A DNA stretch of 64,000 nucleotides from Myxococcus eversor (GTDB taxonomy: Bacteria > Myxococcota > Myxococcia > Myxococcales > Myxococcaceae): contig NZ_JAAIXY010000004.1 in the NCBI RefSeq assembly GCF_010894455.1, forward strand, positions 310,001-374,000, written 5' to 3'. The notes beneath the pieces are model-generated. The model saw only the letters and a program-made list of their open reading frames with translations, was not told the DNA's origin and ran no database searches. Below are positions 52,513-62,123 of the stretch, one piece after another. Numbering within the stretch: the stretch's first letter is position 1; each line of letters begins with the position of its first letter. The position numbers and the translations under genes were made by a program.

Positions 52513-53688
52513 CTACCGCACGGGCACCGGGGCCTGCTCGACCCCCGTCTCCTGGGGCTCTTTCCCGGAGGAGAGGGCCTTCTCGGCGTTCTGGCGATCC
52601 TCGCGGCAGATGGCCAGGCGCTCCCGGATGACTTCCAGGGGAACGGCCATCTCCAGCGTGAAGGAGTCACCGTCGGGCTTCACCTTGGCGAAGTCGAGCA
52701 ACTGGGCCAGGTCCTTGTCCTCGCCGGCCTGGGCCTTGATTCGTGCCAGTGACAACGCCGCGCCCAGGGACTTGCCCAGGTCCGTCACGTCGTTGGCACT
52801 GGGGCCGCGCACCTCCGCCACCAGGGCCACGTCCGAGCTGGCGTCCAGGTGCAGCTCCACGTTCTTCGCCACGTCGCGCAGCCGCTGGGCCAGCGCGGCC
52901 TGCTCCGGGGGGATCAACCGGGCGATCATCTCCACCGAGAGCACGCCGTACATCTCGCCATACGTGCTGCTCTCGGAGATGGCCGGGGGCTCGTCCGGCC
53001 CGCGTCCCTCCACGCGGTCGATGGCGGCCTTCACCTCGTCCGGCGACTTGCCCACCACGAGCAGCTGGTTGTTCCACGTCGCTATCGCCGAGCTGTCCCG
53101 CCGCTTCACGGTGGTGCCATCCGGGCGCGTGACGCTGTTCTCACCCGCTTCGTACACCCGCGCGCCCTCGCCGTAGTCCGCGGACACGCGCTCGCCCAGC
53201 AGCTCCTTGAACCGCGCGTTCTCGAAGTTGCCCGACAGCATCATCCCTTCGTCCGTGATGACCAGCCGGTCCAGGTCCTGGAGGGGGTCCACGCCGCTCT
53301 TCTCGCGGAACTCCGCCAACTGCTTGCCTCCGTCCCGCATCAGGCAGTCCATCAGCAGCCCGCCGATGGGCGAGTGTCTCAGCGCGTTCGCCTCGATGAT
53401 GACCGCCGTCTTGCCCTCTCCGCGAGGCAGCGCGGCGAGGAGCGGATCTCTCGGACGCGGGCGCTCGGCCACCGTGCCGGAGTCCGCCGCCCCGAGCATC
53501 GGGAGCACCTGCGTCCTGCGACGCTCCGCGCGCTCTCGGTCCGCCGAGCGCATCCGTCGCGGGAAGTCCACCTCGAGAGGAGGAGGCGCGGGCTCCTCGC
53601 CCTGGCCCGCGAACATCAGCACGGCCGCCGCGACGAACAGCAGCGCCGCCATCACCAACCACACCCGCCGCTTCTGGCGCTTCTCCAT
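52513..53688 (-). CDS. Membrane-anchored protein of an ABC-2 operon
   Basis: A 391-residue protein with a single N-terminal helix (about residues 9-27) and the rest likely periplasmic. The body is alpha/beta without Cys-rich or catalytic motifs; it contains ITDEGMMLSGNF, SSAIATWNNQLLVVGKSPDEVKAAID and MYGVLSVEMIARLI, resembling repeated adhesin-like or DUF3352-like folds but not assigned. It begins 4 bp after the permease stop, so ATPase, permease and this protein form an operon. It may be an accessory component of the exporter. C-terminus is Glu/Gln/Pro-rich. Confidence 0.75.
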   Translation of the reverse strand: MEKRQKRRVWLVMAALLFVAAAVLMFAGQGEEPAPPPLEVDFPRRMRSADRERAERRRTQVLPMLGAADSGTVAERPRPRDPLLAALPRGEGKTAVIIEANALRHSPIGGLLMDCLMRDGGKQLAEFREKSGVDPLQDLDRLVITDEGMMLSGNFENARFKELLGERVSADYGEGARVYEAGENSVTRPDGTTVKRRDSSAIATWNNQLLVVGKSPDEVKAAIDRVEGRGPDEPPAISESSTYGEMYGVLSVEMIARLIPPEQAALAQRLRDVAKNVELHLDASSDVALVAEVRGPSANDVTDLGKSLGAALSLARIKAQAGEDKDLAQLLDFAKVKPDGDSFTLEMAVPLEVIRERLAICREDRQNAEKALSSGKEPQETGVEQAPVPVR

Positions 53689-53689
53689 G

Positions 53690-54522
53690 TCAGTAATCCT
53701 TTCCCTCGAACCGCCAGAACCCCACCACGAGCGCCGCCATCCCGAAGACGAACACCCCCACGAGCAGCGTTCCCAGCGAGCGCACCTCCAGGGGCAGGGA
53801 CGCGGCCATGTCTCCCGCGGCCTCCGCGAGCGCGGACAGGCGCGGCAGCACCAGCGTCACCGCCTGGAACAGGCTCCGGCTCACGCCCTCCTCGAAGGCC
53901 TTCGCGATGTCCTGCCGGTGCCCGGCGATGATGCCGCCCACGAGCACCGCGAAGCCCGCCGCCGCGCACAGCGCCGCGCTGCGCACCAGCGTCGCCATGG
54001 TCAGCATCACCGCGTACACCGCGGCGAACCCCACGCACGCCATCAGCCCCGCCACCAGCGGCCCCACCGTCCAGTACCCCGTCTTCACGCCGAAGATGAG
54101 CACCAGCCCCGTGGTGCCATACAGCGTCCCACCCAGGGCCAGCGTCATCACCCCGAGGAACGTCCCCGCCAGCAGGTGCCAGCGCTGAATCGGCAGCGCG
54201 AGCAGGTGCTCGATTCGCCCTGGCGACATCAACGACGGCGCGAAGTCCGAGCACGCGACGATGCCGAACAGGATGCCGCCGTAGAACACGATGAACGCCG
54301 CCGCCCGGTACACGGGCCGCAGTGCCACGTCGACGGACTGGATGGTCGCGCGGACCTCCTGGCCGAACAGGCGCGAGGCCGCGAGCGCGCCGTCGATGAC
54401 GTCGATGCGCATCCCCAACGCCACCACCGCCAGCACCAGGGTGAGGCCGATCATGAAGGCCATGATGAACTTGCGCGACGCCGCTTCCCGCAACACGTAC
54501 CCCGCGATACCGAGCACCGGAC

Positions 54523-54526
<4 letters not shown>
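53690..54526 (-). CDS. ABC-2 type transporter permease
   Basis: A 278-residue integral membrane protein with about six hydrophobic helices, the first near residues 20-40 and the next near 76-94. The SDFAPSLMSPGRIEHLLALPIQRWHLLAGTFLG segment near residues 90-125 is the conserved cytoplasmic region of ABC-2 permeases, where exporters contact their ATPase. Start ATG at 54526 overlaps the ATPase stop (ATGA). The transported substrate is unknown. Similar pairs in bacteria export small molecules or polysaccharide-like material. Confidence 0.87.
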
Positions 54527-55470
<944 letters not shown>

Positions 55471-55716
55471 GGTCGTGACTGTAGACGAGCGGGGTGGACA
55501 GCGATTGCTTCCGCGCGGACAGTCGAAAGGGGCAGCCGAGCGGTCGCGCGTCCCAGTCAGTCCGCGACAGCGTTTTCGCGGCCCTGGGAAATGGGTTTCG
55601 CACGCCTGCTGTGCCTGCCGCGCCGCGACACCTCGTCGTTTCGCCCCTTTGCGGTGGAGCCGCGTGTGGTCCGTTGCGTGCAGTCCCCCGCCGCACACCC
55701 CAAGGCAGGAGGAATG
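55471..55716. other. 246-bp intergenic region, no feature identified
   Basis: It separates the ABC ATPase from the small coiled-coil gene. No strong palindrome or promoter pair is seen other than the AGGAGG at its 3' end. The ATPase start codon may lie within it if its N-terminus is longer. Confidence 0.3.
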
Positions 55717-55926
55717 ATGACGTACGGAGATCGCGTGGAGCAGCAGCGTGAAGAAGCCCGTCGGGAGCTGGCGGCCGCCGAGCAGGGCCTTGCCGCGGGG
55801 ACCGAGGCGGCGCGGGTGCGCTACGCGAGGGCGCTGCACGAGGCGGACATCGCGGAGGTGCGGGCCCAGCGCCACGCCCGGGAGCGGCTGCGCCATCAGC
55901 ACAGCTGGCGGCTGGCCGCGGGGTGA
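55717..55926 (+). CDS. Small coiled-coil hypothetical protein (69 aa)
   Basis: A 69-residue protein beginning [20 protein letters not shown], rich in Glu, Arg and Ala, with a heptad pattern over nearly its whole length and a basic C-terminus. AGGAGG stands just before (55707-55712), giving strong translation signals for ATG at 55717 or 55714. No family is recognised. It lies alone, just upstream of hemB (26-bp gap before an alternative hemB start and 64 bp before the chosen one), and diverges from the ABC ATPase. Confidence 0.68.
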   Translation: MTYGDRVEQQREEARRELAAAEQGLAAGTEAARVRYARALHEADIAEVRAQRHARERLRHQHSWRLAAG

Positions 55927-55990
55927 GCGGCCGGGCAGCCACACGGAAACGATGAAGGCCGGGCGTCGTCGGTTTATACCGGCGTCCACC

Positions 55991-56959
55991 ATGGCCCATC
56001 CCGTCCATCGCCCCCGCCGCCTGCGCCGTTCGCCCGTCCTGCGTGAGATGGTCCGCGAGACGCGCCTGGACCCGGGGGACTTCATCTATCCCCTCTTCGT
56101 CGTGGAAGGCCGGGACGTGCGCCGTCCCATCGCCTCCATGCCGGGCATCTTCAACCTGTCGTTGGAGCACGCCGTCACGGAAGCCCGCCTGGCCAGGTCG
56201 CTGGGCGTGCCCTCCGTCATCCTCTTCGGCATCCCCGACCACAAGGACGCCCAGGGCACCCAGGCCTACGCGCGCGACGGAATCGTCCAGCGCGCCATCC
56301 GTGAAATCAAGGCCGCCGAGCCCGACCTCCAGGTCATCGCCGACGTGTGCCTGTGCGAGTTCACCGACCACGGCCACTGCGGCGTGCTCGAGGACGGCCA
56401 CGTCGTCAACGACGCCACGCTGCCCCTGCTCGCGCAGATGGCCGTCACCTGCGCCCAGGCCGGCGCGGACATCATCGCGCCCTCGGACATGATGGACGGA
56501 AGGGTGGGCGCCATCCGCCGCGCGCTGGACGAGGTGCGCCTGACGGACATCCCCATCCTCTCCTACGCGGCCAAGTACGCCTCCGGCTACTACGGCCCCT
56601 TCCGCGAGGCCGCCCAGAGCGCCCCCAAGTCCGGCGACCGCAAGGGCTACCAGATGGACCCGGGCAACGTGCGCGAGGCCCTGCGCGAAGTCGCCCTGGA
56701 CGTGGAGGAGGGCGCCGACATGCTCATGGTGAAGCCCGCCCTGGCCTACCTGGACGTCATCCGGGCCGTGAAGGAGCGCTTCGACCTTCCGCTGGCCGCC
56801 TACAACGTCTCCGGCGAGTACGCGATGCTCAAGGCCGCCGGGCAGAACGGCTGGATTGACTACGAGCGCGTCATGCTGGAGACGCTCACCGGCATCAAAC
56901 GTGCCGGCGCGGACCTCATCATCACCTACCACGCGCTGGAAGCCGCGAAGCTCTTGTAG
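55991..56959 (+). CDS. hemB: Delta-aminolevulinic acid dehydratase (porphobilinogen synthase)
   Basis: A 322-residue enzyme joining two 5-aminolevulinate molecules into porphobilinogen, step two of tetrapyrrole synthesis. The family motifs are visible: [13 protein letters not shown] (metal-binding Cys/His region), [19 protein letters not shown] and [10 protein letters not shown] with the two active-site lysines, and [16 protein letters not shown] at 55991 gives the usual length; ATG at 55952 is also in frame, with a GGAA upstream. A hairpin directly follows the stop. TATACC 10 nt upstream of the ATG may act as a -10. Confidence 0.96.
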   Translation: MAHPVHRPRRLRRSPVLREMVRETRLDPGDFIYPLFVVEGRDVRRPIASMPGIFNLSLEHAVTEARLARSLGVPSVILFGIPDHKDAQGTQAYARDGIVQRAIREIKAAEPDLQVIADVCLCEFTDHGHCGVLEDGHVVNDATLPLLAQMAVTCAQAGADIIAPSDMMDGRVGAIRRALDEVRLTDIPILSYAAKYASGYYGPFREAAQSAPKSGDRKGYQMDPGNVREALREVALDVEEGADMLMVKPALAYLDVIRAVKERFDLPLAAYNVSGEYAMLKAAGQNGWIDYERVMLETLTGIKRAGADLIITYHALEAAKLL

Positions 56960-56991
56960 GCAACACCCGCCAGCCCCGCTTGCGGGTTGCC
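56959..56991 (+). terminator. Hairpin after hemB
   Basis: GGCAA and CCCGC (56959-56970) pair with GCGGG and TTGCC (56982-56991), a 10-bp stem with a 2-nt bulge and an 11-nt loop. It begins at the last base of the hemB stop codon. No T tract follows. Confidence 0.5.
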
Positions 56992-57021
56992 GCTTGATCC
57001 GCCGCGAGTGTTGCGCCCAAA

Positions 57022-57027
57022 TAGCCC
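57022..57027 (+). promoter_or_regulatory. -10-like TAGCCC hexamer (leaderless candidate)
   Basis: TAGCCC lies 7 nt before the ATG at 57035, without a Shine-Dalgarno. It shares this spacing with three other genes in the window. Confidence 0.3.
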
Positions 57028-57034
57028 GCGCACG

Positions 57035-57529
57035 ATGCCCACCAAGAAGCGTCCCAGACGCAAGTCGGAGAAGCCCCCGCCCCAACGCCGGCGCGGCAAG
57101 GCTCAGCGCCCCGGCACCGGGCGCTCCCCCGTGGTTCGTACCTCCGTATCCTTGCAGTACAAAGTGGTGGAGCTGTCCACGGTGGACGAGGGAGCGCTGG
57201 AGCGCACCCTGAACGAGTGGACGGCGAAGGGCTGGAACCTGGACGGCGTGCAGTTCGCGATGCGCGAGTCCTCCAAGCGGCCCGCCATGGCGTTCCTCTT
57301 CTTCACGCGTGAGGGTGTGGCCGTCGAGCCGGACGTGGACGCGGCGCGCTCGAAGCTCTTGCGCCTGTCCGAGTCGGGACCGACGGCGGCGGGGAATGAC
57401 TGGGCGCCCGGCTCGGGTTCCCAGGCACCGTTCCATCCGTTGAGCGCGCACGAGCGGCTGGCGCGGCTGGCGGGACTGGACGAGCCGGAACCCCACGAGG
57501 AGGGTCTCACCTTGGAGCCGGAGGAGTGA
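57035..57529 (+). CDS. DUF4177-like small protein
   Basis: A 164-residue protein. The first about 35 residues are Lys/Arg/Pro-rich and disordered. Residues about 38-85 match the DUF4177 pattern of a strand, helix and strand: YKVVELSTVDEGALERTLNEWTAKGWNLDGVQF, where the KGW segment near the end is typical. The C-terminal 80 residues are acidic and unstructured, with a short HPLSAHERLARLAGL helix. Function is not known. The stop codon overlaps the next gene (GTGA), so the two are translated together. A TAGCCC hexamer upstream suggests a leaderless transcript. Confidence 0.7.
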   Translation: MPTKKRPRRKSEKPPPQRRRGKAQRPGTGRSPVVRTSVSLQYKVVELSTVDEGALERTLNEWTAKGWNLDGVQFAMRESSKRPAMAFLFFTREGVAVEPDVDAARSKLLRLSESGPTAAGNDWAPGSGSQAPFHPLSAHERLARLAGLDEPEPHEEGLTLEPEE

Positions 57530-58164
57530 GCGCGCAACGCGAGCGGCTCTTCATGACCTCCAGCCGGGGTGGGCGCGCGTTGAGGCTGGTGGTGGAGGAC
57601 TCGGCCCCGGGCTCGCCGTACCCGAAGGCGTCGCTGTGGCTGCGGTTGGGCGCGCGCGTGGTGGACGTGGGCGTGGCGTGGGGCCTGTACGTGGTGTGTG
57701 GCGCCGCGGGCGCCGTCGTCGCGCTGCTGTTCCTGCTGCTCGCCGACGGGATGATCCAGGGCCAGAGCGTGGGCAAGCGCATCTTCGGCGTGAAGGTGAT
57801 GCATCTGCCCACGCGCTCGGCGGCGCGTCACCGCGACAGCACGCTTCGCAACGCGCCGCTCGCGCTCATCGTCCTGTTGGGAATGATGCCGGCGCCGCTG
57901 GGCGCGGTGGCGGCGGTGGCGGGGCTCCTCGTCATTGGCGGCATCGAGGCGTGGCGCGTGGTGAGGGATCCGCTCGGCTGGCGGCTCGGTGACACCTGGG
58001 CGCAGACGCAAGTGGTGGATGGGAAGGTTGTGGCGGGCGCAACCGTTGCAGCCCGCGACCCCGTGGCGCATCAGCGTGCACCGGGAAGACTCATGTCCGC
58101 GGCGAAGATGCGCCGCGGTCGCTCGCTGAAGAAGAGAAGGGGGCTCCCGTGCGCATCGCGCTGA
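57526..58164 (+). CDS. RDD family membrane protein
   Basis: A 212-residue protein with an RDD domain: RLGARVVDVGVAW contains the R...D pattern and GQSVGKRIFGVKVM is the conserved second motif. Two or three hydrophobic helices follow (about 46-70 and 105-140). RDD proteins are small membrane proteins, some with sodium/proton exchange activity, mostly uncharacterised. Start is GTG at 57526 overlapping the previous stop; ATG at 57553 is possible. The C-terminal basic tail overlaps the ATP-grasp gene by 16 bp. Confidence 0.8.
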   Translation: MSAQRERLFMTSSRGGRALRLVVEDSAPGSPYPKASLWLRLGARVVDVGVAWGLYVVCGAAGAVVALLFLLLADGMIQGQSVGKRIFGVKVMHLPTRSAARHRDSTLRNAPLALIVLLGMMPAPLGAVAAVAGLLVIGGIEAWRVVRDPLGWRLGDTWAQTQVVDGKVVAGATVAARDPVAHQRAPGRLMSAAKMRRGRSLKKRRGLPCASR

Positions 58165-60389
58165 CCCACAACCTGCGGCTGTCTGATTCGGAAGAAGAAG
58201 CGGAGTTCGATACCCAGGAGACGGTCAACGCGCTGGCCGCGGCGATTGAGCGGCTGGGGCATCGGCTGGAGCGCTTCGAGGTGAGCGGGCCCGCGTCGCG
58301 CACCGTGGCGCGGCTGGAGGCGTACAGCCCCGACCTCATCTTCAACACCGCGGAAGGCCGCCGGGGCCGCTTCCGCGAGGCGTTCTATCCCGCGCTCTTC
58401 GACGAACTGGGCTTCCCGTACACGGGCTCGGACGCGTACGCGCTGGCGGTGACGTTGGACAAGCAGCTCACCAAGCTCGTCCTCGCCAAGCAGGGCATCC
58501 GCACTCCGGGCTGGCAGTACGTGGAGAAGCTCAGCGAGCTGACGGCGGAGAACCTGCGCTTCCCCGTCATCGTGAAGCCCAACTTCGAGGGCTCCTCCAA
58601 GGGCATCACCCAGGACTCCATCGCGGAGACGCTGGACGAGGTGCGCGCCAAGGTGGGAATCGCCCTGGAGAAGTACCCCGCGGGCGTGCTGGTGGAGGAG
58701 TACATCTCCGGCCGCGACCTGACGGTGCCCTTCCTGGCGGCGGTGGACAACGACTACGACGGCGTCCTCACGCCGGTGGAGTACGTGGTGGACCCGGCCG
58801 TGACGGCGGGCCGCCGGTACGCCATCTACGACTACGAGCTGAAGACGAAGAAGGAGAGCGCCGTCAGCGTGCGCGCTCCGGCCCAGATTCCGCTGCGCAC
58901 CGCGGAGGACGTCCGGAAGATGGCGCAGAAGATCTACCAGGCGCTCGACTGCAGGGATTTGGGCCGCATCGACTTCCGGCTCAGCGACGCGGGCGTGCCG
59001 TACTTCCTGGAGATCAACGCGCTGCCCAGCCTGGAGCCGGGCGCGGGCATCTACGCGTCGGCGGAGCTGGATGGCCTGCACCTGGACGGGGTCATCAACT
59101 CCATCATCCAGAGCGCGGCCAAGCGGTACAAAATCAAGGACTCCGCGCGGCGGCAGGGCAAGCCCGCTCGCAAGACGGGGCCCCTGCGCGTGGGCTTCAC
59201 CTACAACGTCAAGCGCGTGAAGCCCATGGCCAACGCGGAGGCGGTGGAGGACAGCGAGGCGGAGTACGACTCGCCCAACACGCTGCAGGCCATCCGCGAG
59301 GCGATTGCGTCCTGGGGCCACGAGGTCATCGACCTGGAGGCCACCGCGGAGCTGCCCACGGTGCTGTCCAGCACGCCGCTCGACATCGTCTTCAACATCG
59401 CCGAGGGCTTCAAGGGCCGCAACCGCGAGAGCCAGGTGCCCGCGATGCTGGAGCTCCTGGACATCCCATACACGGGAAGCGACCCCGCCACGCTCTCCAT
59501 TGCGTTGGACAAGGCGCTGGCGAAGAAGATCGTCCGCCAGGCCGGCATCCTCACGCCCAACTTCCAGCTCATGGCCACGGGCAAGGAGCGGCTCAACAAG
59601 GAGTTCACCACCTTCCCGCTCATCGTGAAGCCGGTGGCGGAGGGCAGCTCCAAGGGCGTCGTCACCAAGAGCGTCTGCCACAGCGAGGCGGAGCTGCGCG
59701 AAGTGGTGCGCGAAATCGCCGGCAAGTACCAGCAGCCCGCGCTCATCGAGGAGTACATCGGCGGGCGTGAGTTCACCGTGGGCCTGCTCGGCGAGCGCCG
59801 TCCGCGCGTGCTGCCGCCCATGGAAATCGTCTTCCTGGACAAGGGCGAGAAGAACCCCGTCTACAGCTTCCAGCACAAGCTCGATTGGACGGACCGCATC
59901 CGCTACGACGCGCCCGCCAAACTGGAGCCCGCGCTGCTGGAGAAGCTGCGCACGGCGGCCCGAAGCTCGTTCATGGCGCTGGGGTGCCGCGACGTCGCGC
60001 GCATCGACTTCCGCATGGACGACAAGGGGCGCATCTACTTCATCGAGTGCAACCCGCTGCCGGGCCTCACGCCAGGCTGGAGCGACCTGGTGCTCATCGC
60101 CCAGGGCGCGGGCATGGACTACCGCGCGCTCATCGGCGAAATCATGGCCCCCGCCATCCGCCGCTACAAGGAGCGCGAGGCGCGCCGCGCCGCCACCGAG
60201 CACGCCTCCACCGTGTCGCACCACCACCATAAGGGCCCCTCGCTCGACGAGGCCGGCGCGCTCGTCCCGGCGACGGTCACGCCCGCTCCCACCACCGTCG
60301 CCGCGCCCGGCAGCGGCGGAAACGGCAATGGTGGCAACGTCTCGTCGGGGCACGGCGACGCGCCCCCGCGCATCGAAGCCAAGGCCTGA
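58149..60389 (+). CDS. Tandem D-Ala-D-Ala-ligase-like ATP-grasp protein
   Basis: A 746-residue protein formed by two homologous modules, about residues 1-345 and 355-680. Each has a Rossmann-like N-part ending in DLIFNTAEGRRGR or DIVFNIAEGFKGR, then an ATP-grasp domain with FPVIVKPNFEGSSKGI / FPLIVKPVAEGSSKGV, VEEYISGRDLTV / IEEYIGGREFTV, and the metal/ATP site RIDFRLSD...FLEINALPSL / RIDFRMDD...FIECNPLPGL. Both ATP sites look complete. A His-rich and Gly-rich tail follows (about 685-746). D-Ala-D-Ala ligases are normally single-module; the two copies may act on different substrates or form one pseudo-dimer. GTG start with an AAGGGGG upstream. Confidence 0.87.
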   Translation: MRIALTHNLRLSDSEEEAEFDTQETVNALAAAIERLGHRLERFEVSGPASRTVARLEAYSPDLIFNTAEGRRGRFREAFYPALFDELGFPYTGSDAYALAVTLDKQLTKLVLAKQGIRTPGWQYVEKLSELTAENLRFPVIVKPNFEGSSKGITQDSIAETLDEVRAKVGIALEKYPAGVLVEEYISGRDLTVPFLAAVDNDYDGVLTPVEYVVDPAVTAGRRYAIYDYELKTKKESAVSVRAPAQIPLRTAEDVRKMAQKIYQALDCRDLGRIDFRLSDAGVPYFLEINALPSLEPGAGIYASAELDGLHLDGVINSIIQSAAKRYKIKDSARRQGKPARKTGPLRVGFTYNVKRVKPMANAEAVEDSEAEYDSPNTLQAIREAIASWGHEVIDLEATAELPTVLSSTPLDIVFNIAEGFKGRNRESQVPAMLELLDIPYTGSDPATLSIALDKALAKKIVRQAGILTPNFQLMATGKERLNKEFTTFPLIVKPVAEGSSKGVVTKSVCHSEAELREVVREIAGKYQQPALIEEYIGGREFTVGLLGERRPRVLPPMEIVFLDKGEKNPVYSFQHKLDWTDRIRYDAPAKLEPALLEKLRTAARSSFMALGCRDVARIDFRMDDKGRIYFIECNPLPGLTPGWSDLVLIAQGAGMDYRALIGEIMAPAIRRYKEREARRAATEHASTVSHHHHKGPSLDEAGALVPATVTPAPTTVAAPGSGGNGNGGNVSSGHGDAPPRIEAKA

Positions 60390-60437
60390 CGACGATGGCT
60401 CCCGGGCCCAGGCGGCGCGGAGCCTCTCGCCTTCACA

Positions 60438-60476
60438 CGCGGCCCGCTCCCGTTCTCACTTGGGAGCGAGGCCGCG
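60438..60476 (+). terminator. Intrinsic terminator after the ATP-grasp gene
   Basis: CGCGGCC-CGCTCCC (60438-60451) pairs with GGGAGCG-GGCCGCG (60462-60476), a 14-bp stem with one bulged A and a 10-nt loop. It is followed by TTCTCATTC. It starts 49 bp after the stop at 60389. Confidence 0.7.
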
Positions 60477-60517
60477 TTCTCATTCGCGCGCCTGAAGATA
60501 TTACGCGTTCGGAGTGG

Positions 60518-60545
60518 TTGACGGTGGGTGATGGTCCGCTAGTGT
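60518..60545 (+). promoter_or_regulatory. Predicted leaderless promoter of the P1 peptidase gene
   Basis: TTGACG (60518-60523) and TAGTGT (60540-60545) are separated by 16 bp, and the -10 hexamer is 7 nt before the ATG at 60553. Transcription would start at or one base before the A of ATG. Confidence 0.5.
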
Positions 60546-60552
60546 GCCCGGC

Positions 60553-61935
60553 ATGGTGCACATCCCCGAGTACAAGGGACCGCGGGTTCGCGCTCGCGAG
60601 CTGGGTCTTCCCCTGGGCCGCTTCAAGCCCGGGAAATACAACGCCATCACCGACGTGGAGGGCGTGCTCGTAGGCCACTGCACGCTCATCAAGGGCGAGG
60701 GCCCGTTGAGACCGGGCCACGGCCCGGTGCGCACGGGCGTGACGGCCATCATGCCCAACATGGGCAACATCTTCATGGAGCGGATGACGGGCGGAGGCTT
60801 CGTGCTCAACGGCGCGGGCGAGGTCTCCGGCATGACGCAGCTCATGGAGTGGGGCCTCATCGAGACGCCGATTCTCCTCACCAACACCATGGCGGTGGGC
60901 GCGGTGTCGGACGGCGTGGCGCGCCACCTGGTGGAGCGCTACCCGGGCATCGGCGACGAGCACGACGTCATCATCCCCGTCGTCGGCGAGTGCGACGACT
61001 CCTGGCTCAACGACATCTCCGGCCGGCACGTGCGCGAGGAGCACGTCTTCGAGGCCATCCGCAACGCCGCCTCCGGCCCGGTGGCCGAGGGCAACGTGGG
61101 CGGCGGCACCGGCATGGTGACGTGCGACTTCAAGGGCGGCATCGGCACGTCCTCCCGCAAGCTGCCGGAAGTGCTCGGCGGCTACACGCTGGGCGTGCTG
61201 GTGATGTCCAACTTCGGGAAGATGCACAACCTGCGCGTGGGCGGCCTGCCCGTGGGCGAAGTGCTGGCGGAGAAGTTCAAGGGCGCGCCCACCCGGGGCA
61301 AGACGTACGGCTCCATCATCGCGGTGGTGGCCACGGACGCGCCGCTGCTCAGCCATCAAATCAATCGCCTGTGCAAGCGGGTGGGGCTGGGCATCGGCCG
61401 GGTGGGGAGCTACGCGGCGCACGGCTCGGGCGAGATTGTCGTCGGCTTCTCCACCGCGAACATCATCCCGCGGCGCACGCAGAAGATGGTCTACAAGCTC
61501 AAGCTCCTCTTGGATCAGCGGTTGGATCCGCTCTACGAGGCGGTGATGGAGGCCACCGAGGAGGCCATCCTCAACGCCATCTGCATGGCCACCTCCATGA
61601 CGGGGGCCAACGGGAACCACTGCCCGGCGCTCCCCCTGGACGAGGTCCGCCGCTTCGTGGACGCCTGCAAGCCCATCTTCGCCTCGGTGAAGAAGCGGCC
61701 CCAGCAGAGCAGCGCCCCCGCCTCCCGGGAGAGGCCCACCGACGAGGACCGGGAGGGGGAGGTGACGGTGTCTTCCGCCAGACCCACCCAGGTCCGGGGG
61801 GCGGAGGGGATTCCCTTCCCGACGCGGCCCGCCCCGGACGACGTCGAATCCAGGGGGGAGCCTGGGGCCGAGCAGGCCCCTTCAGGGCCTTCGGAGGGTT
61901 CCTCTTCCGGCAGCCCCTCGGGTTCTGATAGTTAA
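60553..61935 (+). CDS. P1 family (DmpA-type) self-cleaving aminopeptidase
   Basis: A 460-residue Ntn-type hydrolase precursor. The region RPGHGPVRTGVTAI, LNGAGEVSG, GNVGGGTGMVTCDFKGGIGTSSR and the cleavage region KTYG253-S254-IIAVVATDAPLL match peptidase family S58. The chain should cleave itself before Ser254, which becomes the nucleophile of the beta subunit. A Pro/Ser/Glu-rich tail of about 90 residues after about residue 370 is not part of the usual fold. The ATG at 60553 lies just downstream of a -10-like hexamer; a GTG at 60544 is the alternative. The 38-aa gene follows 43 bp later. Confidence 0.9.
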   Translation: MVHIPEYKGPRVRARELGLPLGRFKPGKYNAITDVEGVLVGHCTLIKGEGPLRPGHGPVRTGVTAIMPNMGNIFMERMTGGGFVLNGAGEVSGMTQLMEWGLIETPILLTNTMAVGAVSDGVARHLVERYPGIGDEHDVIIPVVGECDDSWLNDISGRHVREEHVFEAIRNAASGPVAEGNVGGGTGMVTCDFKGGIGTSSRKLPEVLGGYTLGVLVMSNFGKMHNLRVGGLPVGEVLAEKFKGAPTRGKTYGSIIAVVATDAPLLSHQINRLCKRVGLGIGRVGSYAAHGSGEIVVGFSTANIIPRRTQKMVYKLKLLLDQRLDPLYEAVMEATEEAILNAICMATSMTGANGNHCPALPLDEVRRFVDACKPIFASVKKRPQQSSAPASRERPTDEDREGEVTVSSARPTQVRGAEGIPFPTRPAPDDVESRGEPGAEQAPSGPSEGSSSGSPSGSDS

Positions 61936-61978
61936 GCGCCTCTTTTCACGCCTCCATACCGGAGCACAGGAGTCAACG

Positions 61979-62095
61979 ATGGCCCGCAGCAAGAGCAAGC
62001 ACCGCCGCGTGCAGATGAAGATCAAGCAGGCCTGGAAGAAGCGGGCCAAGAAGAACAAGGCCGAGGCGAAGGCCGCCGAGAGCAAGAAGAAGTAG
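61979..62095 (+). CDS. Very basic 38-residue protein
   Basis: ATG at 61979 opens a 38-codon frame, stop TAG at 62093. The sequence starts MARSKSKHRRVQMKIKQAWK and ends AAESKKK: 18 of 38 residues are Lys or Arg. AGGAG (61968-61972) stands 6 nt upstream, a strong translation signal. The composition recalls small ribosomal proteins such as bTHX or bL34, and other nucleic-acid-binding peptides, but I cannot place it in a known family. It follows the P1 peptidase gene and converges with a lipoprotein gene 28 bp away. Function unknown; RNA or ribosome binding is a guess from charge. Confidence 0.7.
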   Translation: MARSKSKHRRVQMKIKQAWKKRAKKNKAEAKAAESKKK

Positions 62096-62123
62096 TCCCG
62101 TCCTCCGTTGGCGGCCCGTGGCG

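Noticed and set aside
49235..53176. 1313-codon plus-strand open frame
   Set aside because: It lies opposite the permease/spermidine-synthase fusion and the ABC accessory gene. The translated sequence is rich in Arg, Gly, Ala and His in a pattern typical of antisense frames in GC-rich DNA and shows no domain. The minus strand carries clear motifs.
58071..60353. 760-codon minus-strand frame opposite the ATP-grasp gene
   Set aside because: Antisense of a strongly supported ATP-grasp protein; no motif.
60190..60389. Affinity-tag-like His run in the ATP-grasp tail
   Set aside because: Four His in a row flanked by natural low-complexity sequence; nothing suggests cloning artefact.
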